Source: Clostridiales bacterium | GTDB taxonomy: Bacteria > Bacillota > Clostridia > Lachnospirales > Lachnospiraceae | Assembly (NCBI GenBank): GCA_023663185.1 | Contig: JAMPHY010000006.1 | Location: 62,001 to 126,000, forward strand | Direction: 5' to 3' | DNA length: 64,000 nt | Shown: piece by piece, positions 1-8,716 of the stretch | Numbering within the stretch: position 1 is the first letter of the stretch | Layout: each line of letters begins with the position of its first letter | Position numbers and translations under genes: made by a program | The notes under the pieces: generated by a model | Told to the model about the DNA's origin: nothing | Database searches by the model: none | Seen by the model: the letters and a program-made list of their open reading frames with translations, nothing else

Positions 1-1003
1 AGTACAAATCCCACACTGTCTCATTGCCTGTAAGTCCGGCGTAATTTAATGCAAGACTGTAAAGTTTTTCAGTCTGCTCAGGATTGACCTGATAGAAGGA
101 AAGTGGTGAAATATGGAACCTCACTTCGCCCGCCATCTTCTTGCTTATGTCTATTGATTTTAAAATTCTGATACTGTCCTCTATATAGTCCTTTCCCCAC
201 AGCGTCCTTGTTTCTTTCCCCATGATAACATTATTTCTCTCGGTATTGGTATTAACAGAAATGCTTGCAATATATCTTCCAGCTAGCTCTATCTGTGTCA
301 GCTTTTCCACCAGTGTCTTTTCTAACGGCAGCGTCTTACCGTTAATAATCAGGCACACCATAATTTCGCCGGACGCAAATCCTGTACGAATCAGGATATG
401 CCGAATCAATCCTTCGCCTGTTGTCTCACGGTAAGCGGGGACGTTATTTTCTCTCATGTATGTCAAAATAGTTTCCAGAATTTGTTTATTCTCTTTTGCT
501 CCTATCGCGCAGTCCGTATTATGTATAATGTCGTGTGTGCGTCCGGCGTAAAAGCCTGCGACCAGATTGCCGTTTCTATCATATCCTACCGGATACTGCG
601 CTTTATTTCGGTAATGCCAGATATTCTCCATGCCGATTATCGACTCCATAATCGTATCTACATATTCCGGCGCGAAACCACCGATACGGATAAGGTTATT
701 CCTTATTTTATTATGTTTAAATTCAAGCTGCTTCTCATATGACATCGCTTGAATTTGGCAGCCGCCGCACTGTCTATGAAAAGCGCAGCGTGGCTCTACA
801 CGAAAAGAAGAAGGCGTTATCACCTTCTCCAAACGTGCGTAGCCGTAATTCTTTTTTATTTTCGTAATCCTTGCTTCTACTATGTCTCCGATAACGGCGT
901 CTTTAACAAAAAGGGCGTAGCCGTCTATCCTGCCGATTCCCTCTCCGTCATTGCCTATATCTTCAATCTTTACCGTTACGATATCGTTTTTCTGAAATTC
1001 CAT
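1..1003 (-). CDS. rlmD: 23S rRNA (uracil-5-)-methyltransferase, RlmD family (3' part outside window)
   Basis: Reading the minus strand from the ATG at 1003 gives an open frame that runs off the left edge, about 334 residues. The N-terminus (about 1-60) is a TRAM-like RNA-binding domain. It is followed near residues 73-82 by a Cys-x5-Cys-x2-Cys cluster (CAFHRQCGGC), typical of the 4Fe-4S site of RlmD/RumA. Near the edge the frame reads FHISPLSFYQVNP, a signature of this family just before the SAM-binding motif. The SAM site and catalytic Cys would lie outside the window. The family methylates U1939, and in some Firmicutes also U747, of 23S rRNA using SAM. It lies 13 bp downstream of the yhaM-like gene and is probably cotranscribed. 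The exact target uridine cannot be decided from this part. Confidence 0.93.
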   Translation of the reverse strand, partial: MEFQKNDIVTVKIEDIGNDGEGIGRIDGYALFVKDAVIGDIVEARITKIKKNYGYARLEKVITPSSFRVEPRCAFHRQCGGCQIQAMSYEKQLEFKHNKIRNNLIRIGGFAPEYVDTIMESIIGMENIWHYRNKAQYPVGYDRNGNLVAGFYAGRTHDIIHNTDCAIGAKENKQILETILTYMRENNVPAYRETTGEGLIRHILIRTGFASGEIMVCLIINGKTLPLEKTLVEKLTQIELAGRYIASISVNTNTERNNVIMGKETRTLWGKDYIEDSIRILKSIDISKKMAGEVRFHISPLSFYQVNPEQTEKLYSLALNYAGLTGNETVWDLY

Positions 1004-1016
1004 GCGCGCCCTCGCT

Positions 1017-1961
1017 CTATTCCATCATGGTACATTTGACATTAGAATCAAACAATCTGTTAAATCCAAGCCAGCCTGTTTCTGTTGTACTATTCAATAG
1101 TTGCGTAAAGGTCTGGAGCTTTGCGTCGGTATTGTCTGCAAAATGCAGGGCAAGCGCTTCCATAATCGCAGGCTTCTTCGGTGAGCCGAACTCGTATTCA
1201 CCTTGATGCGCTAGTATACAGTGTTTCAGCTCGTTTTCAAGGATTGGTGGAAATCCTTTTATCTCCCTGATTTTTTCGCCTACCATCTCTGCCCCTATTA
1301 CGATATGTCCTAGAAACTGTCCGGCATCGGTATAGTCATTTTCGGGAAAAAGAGACAGTTCTCTGACCTTCCCTATATCGTGAAAAATCGCCGCGCTGAT
1401 AAGCAGGTCTCTTTGTAAAAGCGGATATTGGCTGCAATAGTAATTGCAGAGTTTAGTTACGCTTAGGGTATGTTCAAGCAGCCCGCCCATAAAGTTATGA
1501 TGTATAGTCTTTGCCGCCGAGGATTTACGAAACGCCTTAACGAAGTCTTCATCATCGACAAAGAATGCTTTTAACAGCGTTTTTAAATATGTGTTCTGCA
1601 CGCTTTCGATGAAGCCAAGCAGCTCCTTCATCATTTCGTCTATGTTTTTACTGCTGACCGGAAGGTATTCCGCCGGATTGTACTCTCCCTCGCTGCAGCG
1701 CCTGATTCTCTTTACATTGACCTGTAATGCCCCCTGAAAACATACTACGTCGCCATGTACCTGTATATAATCCAAAGCTTCAAATTCTTCAATCCCCGCA
1801 TTATTCGGGTCCCATACCTTAGCGTCTATTGTACCGCTCTTATCCTGTAAAATCAGATTATCATAGGGTTTTCCGTTCTTTGTAACCGCAGATTGTTTAT
1901 GTTTGCACATATATATCTCGGACATTCTATCCCCTTCTTTATAATCCTTAATATACTTCAT
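1017..1961 (-). CDS. yhaM: 3'-5' exoribonuclease YhaM family (OB fold + HD domain)
   Basis: The protein of about 314 residues starts at MKYIKDYKEGD, the usual YhaM start. An in-frame ATG 12 bases upstream (1973) is an alternative. Residues about 10-100 form an OB-fold nucleic-acid-binding domain. About residues 150-280 are a metal-binding HD domain, with HHNFMGGLLEHTLS and IFHDIGK supplying the His/Asp ligands. Family members are cytoplasmic 3'-5' exonucleases acting on RNA and ssDNA. The length matches B. subtilis YhaM (about 314 residues). It sits between an HtrA-like gene and rlmD on the same strand. Nothing suggests decay. Confidence 0.92.
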   Translation of the reverse strand: MKYIKDYKEGDRMSEIYMCKHKQSAVTKNGKPYDNLILQDKSGTIDAKVWDPNNAGIEEFEALDYIQVHGDVVCFQGALQVNVKRIRRCSEGEYNPAEYLPVSSKNIDEMMKELLGFIESVQNTYLKTLLKAFFVDDEDFVKAFRKSSAAKTIHHNFMGGLLEHTLSVTKLCNYYCSQYPLLQRDLLISAAIFHDIGKVRELSLFPENDYTDAGQFLGHIVIGAEMVGEKIREIKGFPPILENELKHCILAHQGEYEFGSPKKPAIMEALALHFADNTDAKLQTFTQLLNSTTETGWLGFNRLFDSNVKCTMME

Positions 1962-1977
1962 AGTCCACACCATCTCT

Positions 1978-1992
1978 CAGGCAAAATGCCTG
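1978..1992. other. short inverted repeat just upstream of yhaM
   Basis: CAGGCA-AAA-TGCCTG is a perfect 6-bp inverted repeat with a 3-nt loop, 16 bases upstream of the yhaM start. On the minus strand it is not followed by a U-run, so it is unlikely to terminate the HtrA-like transcript. It could affect translation initiation of yhaM or be chance. Confidence 0.3.
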
Positions 1993-2043
1993 TATTTTCC
2001 TTTCTTTATTTTAATAAACAATTACTAATTTCTATTTCACGCC

Positions 2044-3429
2044 CTACATTTCCCCCAGCGTAACCTCAACATTCATTCTTTGAAACCCTTCAATCCCCTG
2101 CCGCATCAGTGTAATCGTGATAGCTTCATTTGGGTTTGCCTCATAAAGTATATTCAGCAGCCCGTTATAATTTAAAATTTCCGTATCTCCTATCTGTACA
2201 ATGACGTCGCCGCTTTGGATTCCCGCTGTCATGGCAGGCGAATCCATTTCTATTTCCATGACATACGCGCCGAGCGGAACTCCCGATTCCAGATAAGCCT
2301 CCTGCGGCACATCTGTTCCGTGGATACCCAGATAGGCGCGCGCCTGATTATTTGACATCTTGGTTATAGTCTTTTTTAATTCGGTTATCCCATATGCAGA
2401 AATCAGGTTTCCACGGTCTCTACTGTTATAAGAATTATCAATAATGCCTATTACCATGCCTTTCATATTGATTATTACTCCGGTTGCATTTGTGCTTCCG
2501 TATATATCCGTGGTTATCAGTTTATATGCCGAATCCACATGGTCTATAACGGTTCCGCTCGATGTAATTATCCCATAACTCACAGAGCCGCTCGTACCGG
2601 TCGGGCTTCCTACCGCAATCACAGGGATTCCAATCAAACTGCCCGCGCTTGAGCTTCCTAGACTTGCAATTTTTATCGTATTAATGGTTATTTCTTCCAT
2701 CAAAGACAGTGGTACAGACAGAATGGCAAGTCCCGTAGACTCATCTTCTTTAACTATTTCAGCCTCCGCCTTTGTATTATTACAAAATGTTACGAGTATC
2801 CTCTCGGCATTTCTGATATTTTTCATACTTACCAATATAAGCAAATCCCGCCCATTATCCGCCACGATTACTCCCGACGCTTCCGCTTCGCTCTCATAGG
2901 GGTTATTAATCCAGTCTACATCTGAGGTCACGCCGGTAACTGTCACTATTGAGCGTCCGGCGTCTTTTGCCAGTGCAGCAAGCTCGCTATACAATGATTG
3001 GTATTCAGACAGTCCGAACGTCACCTGTGAGAGCAGTTCTTCTATCTGCGCGTCCTCAAGCTCTATCGACGCTTCCTCTTCTTCCGCTTCTATCATTTCC
3101 TCAGTAAGCATGTCCTCCGGACTCATTTCTTCTTCCTGAGTGACGGTTTCCTCCTGAAACTGCACCTCTTCCGGCTCCTCTTCGGGATAGAGCCAGTTAT
3201 TGATAACAGGCTCTAAGATTAAAAAGGTAAGACACGCCACAATGCCAAACACCACAGCCATTACCGCCGTAATTATCGTTCTGCGTAGAAGCTTCTTTTT
3301 ATTGACAGGTTTCTGCTTAATCTTTTCACGCAAAAAATCCGTCTCCATAGACGGCGCATATTCCGCCTGCTCTTTTACTTCGTCAGCCCGGACGTCTTTT
3401 TCAGTTTTATTTGTGTTATCATCAGCCAT
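2044..3429 (-). CDS. membrane-anchored HtrA/DegP-like protein with PDZ domain, catalytic triad absent
   Basis: The 461-residue protein has a charged cytoplasmic N-terminus (1-50), one TM helix (about 52-75) and a Glu-rich stretch (about 80-130). A trypsin-like S1C fold follows (about 155-350), then a C-terminal PDZ domain (about 365-455). The fold is recognisable from blocks such as ASGVIVADNGRDLLILV and VIAVGSPTGTSGSVSYGI. The triad positions are not conserved: the usual His (NNHV) reads SMKN, the Asp (TDLAV) reads TGLAI, and the Ser motif (GNSGG) reads GSTNA. It is therefore predicted to be a pseudoprotease, perhaps a scaffold or peptide sensor outside the membrane. A GAGGAG precedes the ATG by 12 bases. 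It is divergent from mutS2. Confidence 0.88.
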   Translation of the reverse strand: MADDNTNKTEKDVRADEVKEQAEYAPSMETDFLREKIKQKPVNKKKLLRRTIITAVMAVVFGIVACLTFLILEPVINNWLYPEEEPEEVQFQEETVTQEEEMSPEDMLTEEMIEAEEEEASIELEDAQIEELLSQVTFGLSEYQSLYSELAALAKDAGRSIVTVTGVTSDVDWINNPYESEAEASGVIVADNGRDLLILVSMKNIRNAERILVTFCNNTKAEAEIVKEDESTGLAILSVPLSLMEEITINTIKIASLGSSSAGSLIGIPVIAVGSPTGTSGSVSYGIITSSGTVIDHVDSAYKLITTDIYGSTNATGVIINMKGMVIGIIDNSYNSRDRGNLISAYGITELKKTITKMSNNQARAYLGIHGTDVPQEAYLESGVPLGAYVMEIEMDSPAMTAGIQSGDVIVQIGDTEILNYNGLLNILYEANPNEAITITLMRQGIEGFQRMNVEVTLGEM

Positions 3430-3554
3430 GTACTAAACAGGCTCCTCTCTACATATTCCCTGAAACTAAGTATATCTTTTTCGTAGTAAATTTACAAGGT
3501 TTATGGTAAGATATTTACATAGCAGTTGTAAAACTCAAGATTATGAGGCGCGAT

Positions 3555-5930
3555 ATGAACAGCAAAGTACTACATGTTTTAGAATATGACAAAATTATAG
3601 AGCAGTTGGTGGAGAAGGCGACCTCCACTCCCGGCAGGAAATTGTGCAGGGAGCTTGTCCCGATGACAGACCTTAGTGAAATTAAGCTTGCGCAGACTCA
3701 GACTGCGGACGCGCTCAGCCGTATTTTTAAAAAAGGCTCTACGTCTTTCGGCGGCAATAAGGATTTGGGAATGACTATCAAATCACTTACCGTCAAAAGC
3801 TCATTATCGATTTCGGAGCTTCTTAATATCGCCGCCCTATTGGAGAATGTCAGCCGTATTAAAGCTTATGGACGAAGCGATAGAGACGATACGCCTGACG
3901 ACAGTTTAAGCGAATATTTTAATAGTTTGGAGCCGTTGACGCCCTTAGCAAATGAAATCAGAAGATGTATTTTATCGGAAGAAGAAATCGCCGACGACGC
4001 CAGCCCGACGCTTAAACATATCCGCAGAAGCATGAATATTACCAACGACAAAATACACTCGCAGCTTAATTCAATGATAACAGGTTCATACCGCACTTAT
4101 CTACAGGACGCGGTAGTTACTATGCGGGGCAACCGCTACTGCATACCGGTCAAGGCGGAATATAAGGGACAGGTTTCGGGCATGGTCCACGACCAGTCCT
4201 CCACGGGTTCGACTTTTTTCATTGAGCCTGCTGCCGTAGTCGCTCTGAATAATGAGCTTAGGGAACTCGAATTAAAAGAAAAAGCCGAAATAGAAGTTAT
4301 CCTTGCAGATTTGAGCGTTCAGGCAGGCTTGCACGCCGACGAGCTTCTAGGCGACCACAAGCTTATGACGACATTGGATTTTATTTTTGCCAAAGCTAAT
4401 CTTGCCATGGAGGAAAACGCTTCTATTCCCATATTTAACACTGAGCGCCGTATACGAATCCGCAAAGGGCGGCACCCTCTTTTAAATAAAAAAAGCGTCG
4501 TTCCGATTGATATTGAGCTTGGTAAGAACTTTGACTTGTTAATTATTACCGGTCCCAATACGGGCGGCAAGACGGTCTCGCTTAAAACCGTGGGACTGCT
4601 TACCCTGATGGGACAGGCGGGGCTTCATATTCCTGCTCTTGAGCGTTCGGAATTATCCGTTTTTACGGAAGTCTATGCCGATATTGGAGACGAGCAGAGT
4701 ATTGAGCAAAATCTCTCTACTTTCTCCTCGCATATGACAACTATCGTCTCTATTTTACAAAATGCAGATTCAGATTCCTTATGTCTGTTTGACGAGCTGG
4801 GGGCAGGCACTGATCCGACAGAAGGTGCGGCGCTTGCTATCTCCATTCTGGATTATCTGCACGATAGGGGTATTCGCACTATGGCGACTACGCATTACAG
4901 TGAGCTTAAGGTCTATGCCCTTACTACGTCCTTTGTGGAAAACGCCTGCTGCGAATTTAACGTTGAAACGCTGCGTCCGACTTACCGCCTTTTAATCGGT
5001 ATCCCCGGTAAGAGTAACGCTTTTGCTATCTCTTCTAAGCTGGGACTGCCCGACTATATTATAGAAGATGCTAAAAAGCATATAACTAAGGACCAAGAAA
5101 GTTTTGAGGATTTACTTTCCGATTTGGAAAGCAGCCGTATCACGATAGAAAAAGAACGTGCGGAGATTGCTTCTTATAAAGAAGAGATAAAGTCATTGGA
5201 AGAACGGCTTAAGTCCAAGCAGAATAAAATTGAGCAGTCAAAGGCGCAAATTCTACGGGAAGCCCACGAGGAAGCGCGCCAGATACTTCAAGACGCCAAA
5301 GACCTTGCCGACGAAACTATCCGCACTTTCCAGAAAGCCGGAATGGATTCTTCCGTAAAAGACTTGGAGAAATCGCGCCAGAAGGTGCGGGATAAAATTT
5401 CCGAGAAAAATTCCAAGCTGTCCATAGCCGCCGACAAGCCTACGCATAAACTGCTTCGTCCGAATCAATTATCGCTTGGCGACTCGGTAAAAGTAGTGTC
5501 TATGGGGCTTACAGGTACCGTAAGTTCTCTTCCTGACAAAAACGGCAAGCTATTCGTACAGTGCGGTATCATACGTTCTCATGTATCCTTAGACGACTTA
5601 GTGCTGTTGGAAGAAAAACCGACGATATCCGTAGATAAACTACAACGCAGCGGTTCAGGCAAGATTAAAATGTCCAAGTCCTATAATGTTTCCACGGAGA
5701 TAAATCTGTTAGGAAAAACGGTGGACGAAGCGCTTTTTGAACTGGATAAGTATATGGACGACGCCTATCTTGCGCACCTCCCCAGCGTGCGTATCGTACA
5801 CGGGAAAGGCACCGGAGCTTTAAGAAAAGCCGTGCAGACTTATCTTAAACGGTGTAAATATGTTAAAAGTTACAGGCTGGGCGAATACGGCGAAGGCGAC
5901 GCCGGTGTTACTATCGCAGAATTTAAGTAA
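3555..5930 (+). CDS. mutS2: endonuclease MutS2
   Basis: This is a MutS-family ATPase with a C-terminal Smr nuclease domain; related proteins act in anti-recombination and ribosome rescue. I chose the ATG at 3555 (MNSKVLHVLEY, 791 residues) over the in-frame ATG at 3543. GAGG lies 6 bases before 3555, and family members begin with this motif. Walker A is GPNTGGKTVSLKT (near residue 333) and Walker B is CLFDELGAGTDP. A long Glu/Lys-rich coiled coil spans about 510-620. The Smr domain (about 715-791) contains IVHGKGTGALR. Its length matches the family (about 785). It is followed after 59 bp by a two-component system on the same strand. Confidence 0.96.
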   Translation: MNSKVLHVLEYDKIIEQLVEKATSTPGRKLCRELVPMTDLSEIKLAQTQTADALSRIFKKGSTSFGGNKDLGMTIKSLTVKSSLSISELLNIAALLENVSRIKAYGRSDRDDTPDDSLSEYFNSLEPLTPLANEIRRCILSEEEIADDASPTLKHIRRSMNITNDKIHSQLNSMITGSYRTYLQDAVVTMRGNRYCIPVKAEYKGQVSGMVHDQSSTGSTFFIEPAAVVALNNELRELELKEKAEIEVILADLSVQAGLHADELLGDHKLMTTLDFIFAKANLAMEENASIPIFNTERRIRIRKGRHPLLNKKSVVPIDIELGKNFDLLIITGPNTGGKTVSLKTVGLLTLMGQAGLHIPALERSELSVFTEVYADIGDEQSIEQNLSTFSSHMTTIVSILQNADSDSLCLFDELGAGTDPTEGAALAISILDYLHDRGIRTMATTHYSELKVYALTTSFVENACCEFNVETLRPTYRLLIGIPGKSNAFAISSKLGLPDYIIEDAKKHITKDQESFEDLLSDLESSRITIEKERAEIASYKEEIKSLEERLKSKQNKIEQSKAQILREAHEEARQILQDAKDLADETIRTFQKAGMDSSVKDLEKSRQKVRDKISEKNSKLSIAADKPTHKLLRPNQLSLGDSVKVVSMGLTGTVSSLPDKNGKLFVQCGIIRSHVSLDDLVLLEEKPTISVDKLQRSGSGKIKMSKSYNVSTEINLLGKTVDEALFELDKYMDDAYLAHLPSVRIVHGKGTGALRKAVQTYLKRCKYVKSYRLGEYGEGDAGVTIAEFK

Positions 5931-5989
5931 TATTCAGCAGGTCAGTGAATTTACAACTTTAAATAATCAGGAAAGGCAGGGTTCCCAAA

Positions 5990-6691
5990 ATGGTTAGTAA
6001 ACAGAAGATTTTAATTGTAGACGACGATAACAATATCGCAGAGCTTATTTCTCTCTATCTGACAAAAGAATGCTTTGAAACTATGATAGTAAACGACGGC
6101 GAATCCGCGCTTACTGCCGTTAAAAGTTTTGAACCAAACCTTATGCTGCTTGACCTTATGCTGCCCGGCATCGACGGTTATCAAGTCTGCCGCGAAGTCC
6201 GCAGCAAATCTTCCCTGCCGATAATAATGCTTTCCGCCAAAGGTGAAGTTTTTGACAAGGTCTTAGGGTTAGAGCTTGGCGCTGACGATTATATGGAGAA
6301 ACCTTTTGATTCTAAAGAACTTGTTGCAAGGGTAAAAGCTGTCCTACGCCGCTATAAGCCTGCGGCGTCCAGTGTGGAAGCTTCCGATATAAAATGTGTG
6401 GAATACCCTGACCTTATCATTAACCAGACTAATTATTCCGTTATCTATATGGGTAAGACCGTGGAGATGCCGCCGAAGGAATTAGAGCTGCTTTATTTCC
6501 TTGCCGCCTCTCCTAACCATGTTTTCACCAGAGAACAGCTTCTTGATCAAATCTGGGGATATGAATATATCGGCGATACACGTACCGTCGATGTACATAT
6601 AAAGCGCCTGCGTGAAAAAATAAACGACCACGACAGTTGGCGAATTGCTACTATATGGGGAATCGGATATAAATTTGAGGCAAAAATATGA
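5990..6691 (+). CDS. OmpR/PhoB-family response regulator
   Basis: The 233-residue protein has an N-terminal receiver domain: the acidic pocket is VDDDN, the phospho-acceptor Asp sits in LMLLDLMLPG near residue 53, and the conserved Lys is in MEKPFD. A C-terminal winged-helix DNA-binding domain (about 135-230) contains the transactivation-loop motif TREQLLDQIWGYEYIGDTRT and the recognition helix VDVHIKRLREKI. It overlaps the histidine kinase gene by 4 bp (ATGA), so the two form a translationally coupled cognate pair. The regulon and stimulus cannot be inferred from the sequence. Confidence 0.95.
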   Translation: MVSKQKILIVDDDNNIAELISLYLTKECFETMIVNDGESALTAVKSFEPNLMLLDLMLPGIDGYQVCREVRSKSSLPIIMLSAKGEVFDKVLGLELGADDYMEKPFDSKELVARVKAVLRRYKPAASSVEASDIKCVEYPDLIINQTNYSVIYMGKTVEMPPKELELLYFLAASPNHVFTREQLLDQIWGYEYIGDTRTVDVHIKRLREKINDHDSWRIATIWGIGYKFEAKI

Positions 6692-8112
6692 GAAAAACTT
6701 TATATTTTAAATTCCTTCTTGCATATATAATTTTTGGCTTTTTCGGCTTTGTAGTCGTCGCTACTTTCGTATCCAGCATGACTCTGGACCATTTGAAAAA
6801 GGACAGGGCGGACTCTCTCTACCGTGAGGCAACACTAATCGCCAATACTTATGCCTCCGATTTATATAACAGTGAAACAACTCTGGAAGCCGTAAAAAAT
6901 CAGTTAGACGCCCTTTCTGTCTATCTTGACGCAAGTATCTGGATTATCAACCCTTCCGGACGTATGGTGTTGGATTCTTCTACGCCTATGGACGTGGAAA
7001 ATGAAGTGGTGATTGAAAATTTTGATCCTACCATTACAGAGGGTTCATATTATACCACCGGTGATTTTTTCGGTACTTTTAGCGAAGATACTCTCAGTGT
7101 ATTTGCACCGATTACTTCCGATTTTAAAGTAAAAGGCTATGTCGTCATACACTCGTCCATGAGCAGTATTCAGACGGCGACCGACAATATGCTGAACATT
7201 TCTTATTTCATGCTTATTATATTATTCCTGCTCTCGTTAATAATCTTGATTTTCTTTACAGAGCTGGTCTATATTCCCCTGCGAAAAATCACCGAGGCAA
7301 CCGAGCAGTACGCAAGTGGAAACATGCACTACGAGGTTTCCGTCGAAAGTGTAGACGAAATGGGTTATCTTGCGGCAATGCTTTCATACATGGCAAGTGA
7401 AATCGCGCGTTCCGAGGACGAGCAGAAGCTTTTCGTCGCCAATGTTTCCCACGACTTCCGCTCGCCGCTTACGTCGATAAAAGGATATCTGGAAGCAATG
7501 CTGGACGGTACGATTCCGCCGGAAATGAATGAGAAGTATCTGACGATAGTATTAAATGAAACTGAGCGCCTTACCAAGCTCACCAACAGTCTGCTCACAT
7601 TAAACAACCTGAATACCAAAGGTATGCTGTTAGAGCGGACGGATTTTGATATCAACGCCATAATACGTAATGTCGCCGCTTCCTTCGAGGGAACCTGTAA
7701 AGAAAAGAAAATCGCCATAGAGCTTGTAATGACCGGAGAAAGAATGTATGTCTCCGCCGATATGGGAAAAATTCAACAGGTACTCTATAACTTATTAGAT
7801 AACGCGATTAAGTTTAGCCACCACGATTCTATTATAAAGATAGAAACAACTGATAAGCATAATAAAGTGTTTGTAAGCGTCAAGGATTCCGGCATAGGAA
7901 TCCCGAAAGATAATCTGAAACTTATCTGGGACAGGTTTTATAAATCCGACATATCCCGTGGTAAAGATAAAAAGGGGACTGGATTAGGGCTGGCGATTAC
8001 GAAGGAGATTATTCGCTCGCATGGGGAGAATATTAACGTTATAAGTACAGAGGGCGTGGGAACGGAGTTTATTTTCTCGCTGGCTAAGTCGGATATGGAA
8101 GATGAGGATTAG
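6688..8112 (+). CDS. membrane sensor histidine kinase (HAMP, HisKA, HATPase_c)
   Basis: The 474-residue kinase has an N-terminal TM helix (about 8-30), an extracytoplasmic sensor region (about 31-165) and a second TM (about 168-190). A HAMP domain (about 190-243) follows. The HisKA motif VSHDFRSPLTSIKGYLEAM carries the phospho-accepting His (near residue 254). The ATPase domain has an N-box (NLLDNAIKF), G1 (DSGIGI), F-box (WDRFYKSD) and G2 (GTGLGLAI). It is predicted to phosphorylate the regulator encoded by the overlapping upstream gene. The sensor domain looks like a small Cache/PAS-like fold; the ligand is unknown. Confidence 0.95.
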   Translation: MRKTLYFKFLLAYIIFGFFGFVVVATFVSSMTLDHLKKDRADSLYREATLIANTYASDLYNSETTLEAVKNQLDALSVYLDASIWIINPSGRMVLDSSTPMDVENEVVIENFDPTITEGSYYTTGDFFGTFSEDTLSVFAPITSDFKVKGYVVIHSSMSSIQTATDNMLNISYFMLIILFLLSLIILIFFTELVYIPLRKITEATEQYASGNMHYEVSVESVDEMGYLAAMLSYMASEIARSEDEQKLFVANVSHDFRSPLTSIKGYLEAMLDGTIPPEMNEKYLTIVLNETERLTKLTNSLLTLNNLNTKGMLLERTDFDINAIIRNVAASFEGTCKEKKIAIELVMTGERMYVSADMGKIQQVLYNLLDNAIKFSHHDSIIKIETTDKHNKVFVSVKDSGIGIPKDNLKLIWDRFYKSDISRGKDKKGTGLGLAITKEIIRSHGENINVISTEGVGTEFIFSLAKSDMEDED

Positions 8113-8146
8113 AAGTATATGAGTCCATGCTCCGTGAAGTATACTG

Positions 8147-8650
8147 CTATATGTCTTGGGTTCTCCAGTGTAGGTGATGAAGTTCTCCTGCAATCTGCAT
8201 GTTACTAAAATTATTCTGCCTGAGCGCCTCATACAATACTATTGCAACTGCGTTGGAAAGGTTTAGCGAGCGTATTTCGTCGAGCATGGGAATCCTGATA
8301 CAGTGTTCTTCGTTTTCTATGAGAATTTCTTCCGGAATGCCGCCGCTTTCTTTGCCGAACATAATAAAATCGTCCGGTTTAAAAGCGGCTTCCGTATATA
8401 ATTTTTTTGCTTTGGTCGTCGCCAGCCATATTGTTGCATTCGGGTGGCTGTCCAAAAATTCCTGATAGTTCATGTAGCGTGTCAAATCAAGGTGCTCCCA
8501 GTAATCCATACCTGAACGCTTGACGGATTTTTCATCAAGCCTAAAGCCCAGCGGTTCAATCAGGTGCAGACTCGTTCCCGTCGCTACGCACGTTCTTCCT
8601 ATATTTCCAGTATTCGCCGGTATCTCCGGCTGATGTAATATAACGTGCAT
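8147..8650 (-). CDS. trmL: tRNA (cytidine(34)-2'-O)-methyltransferase TrmL
   Basis: The 167-residue SPOUT-class methyltransferase begins MHVILHQPEIPANTGNIGR, a hallmark of TrmL/YibK. Further family blocks are the FGKESGGIP loop and IPMLDEIRSLNLSNAVAIVLYEALR, which forms the trefoil-knot SAM site. TrmL methylates the 2'-OH of the wobble base C34 or cmnm5U34 in tRNA-Leu isoacceptors. AAAGG precedes the ATG by about 9 bases. It converges with the histidine kinase gene, 34 bp away. No strong terminator hairpin is visible between them. Confidence 0.94.
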   Translation of the reverse strand: MHVILHQPEIPANTGNIGRTCVATGTSLHLIEPLGFRLDEKSVKRSGMDYWEHLDLTRYMNYQEFLDSHPNATIWLATTKAKKLYTEAAFKPDDFIMFGKESGGIPEEILIENEEHCIRIPMLDEIRSLNLSNAVAIVLYEALRQNNFSNMQIAGELHHLHWRTQDI

Positions 8651-8716
8651 ATGCTCACGCCTTTCTTAGTCAACAACCCTATCGCAGTCAGTCACTTGAC
8701 TCATTGCCTGTGAGAG

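Noticed and set aside
3543-3555. Upstream ATG as the mutS2 start
   Set aside because: The GAGG within the first codons is the ribosome binding site for the ATG at 3555, which matches the family N-terminus.
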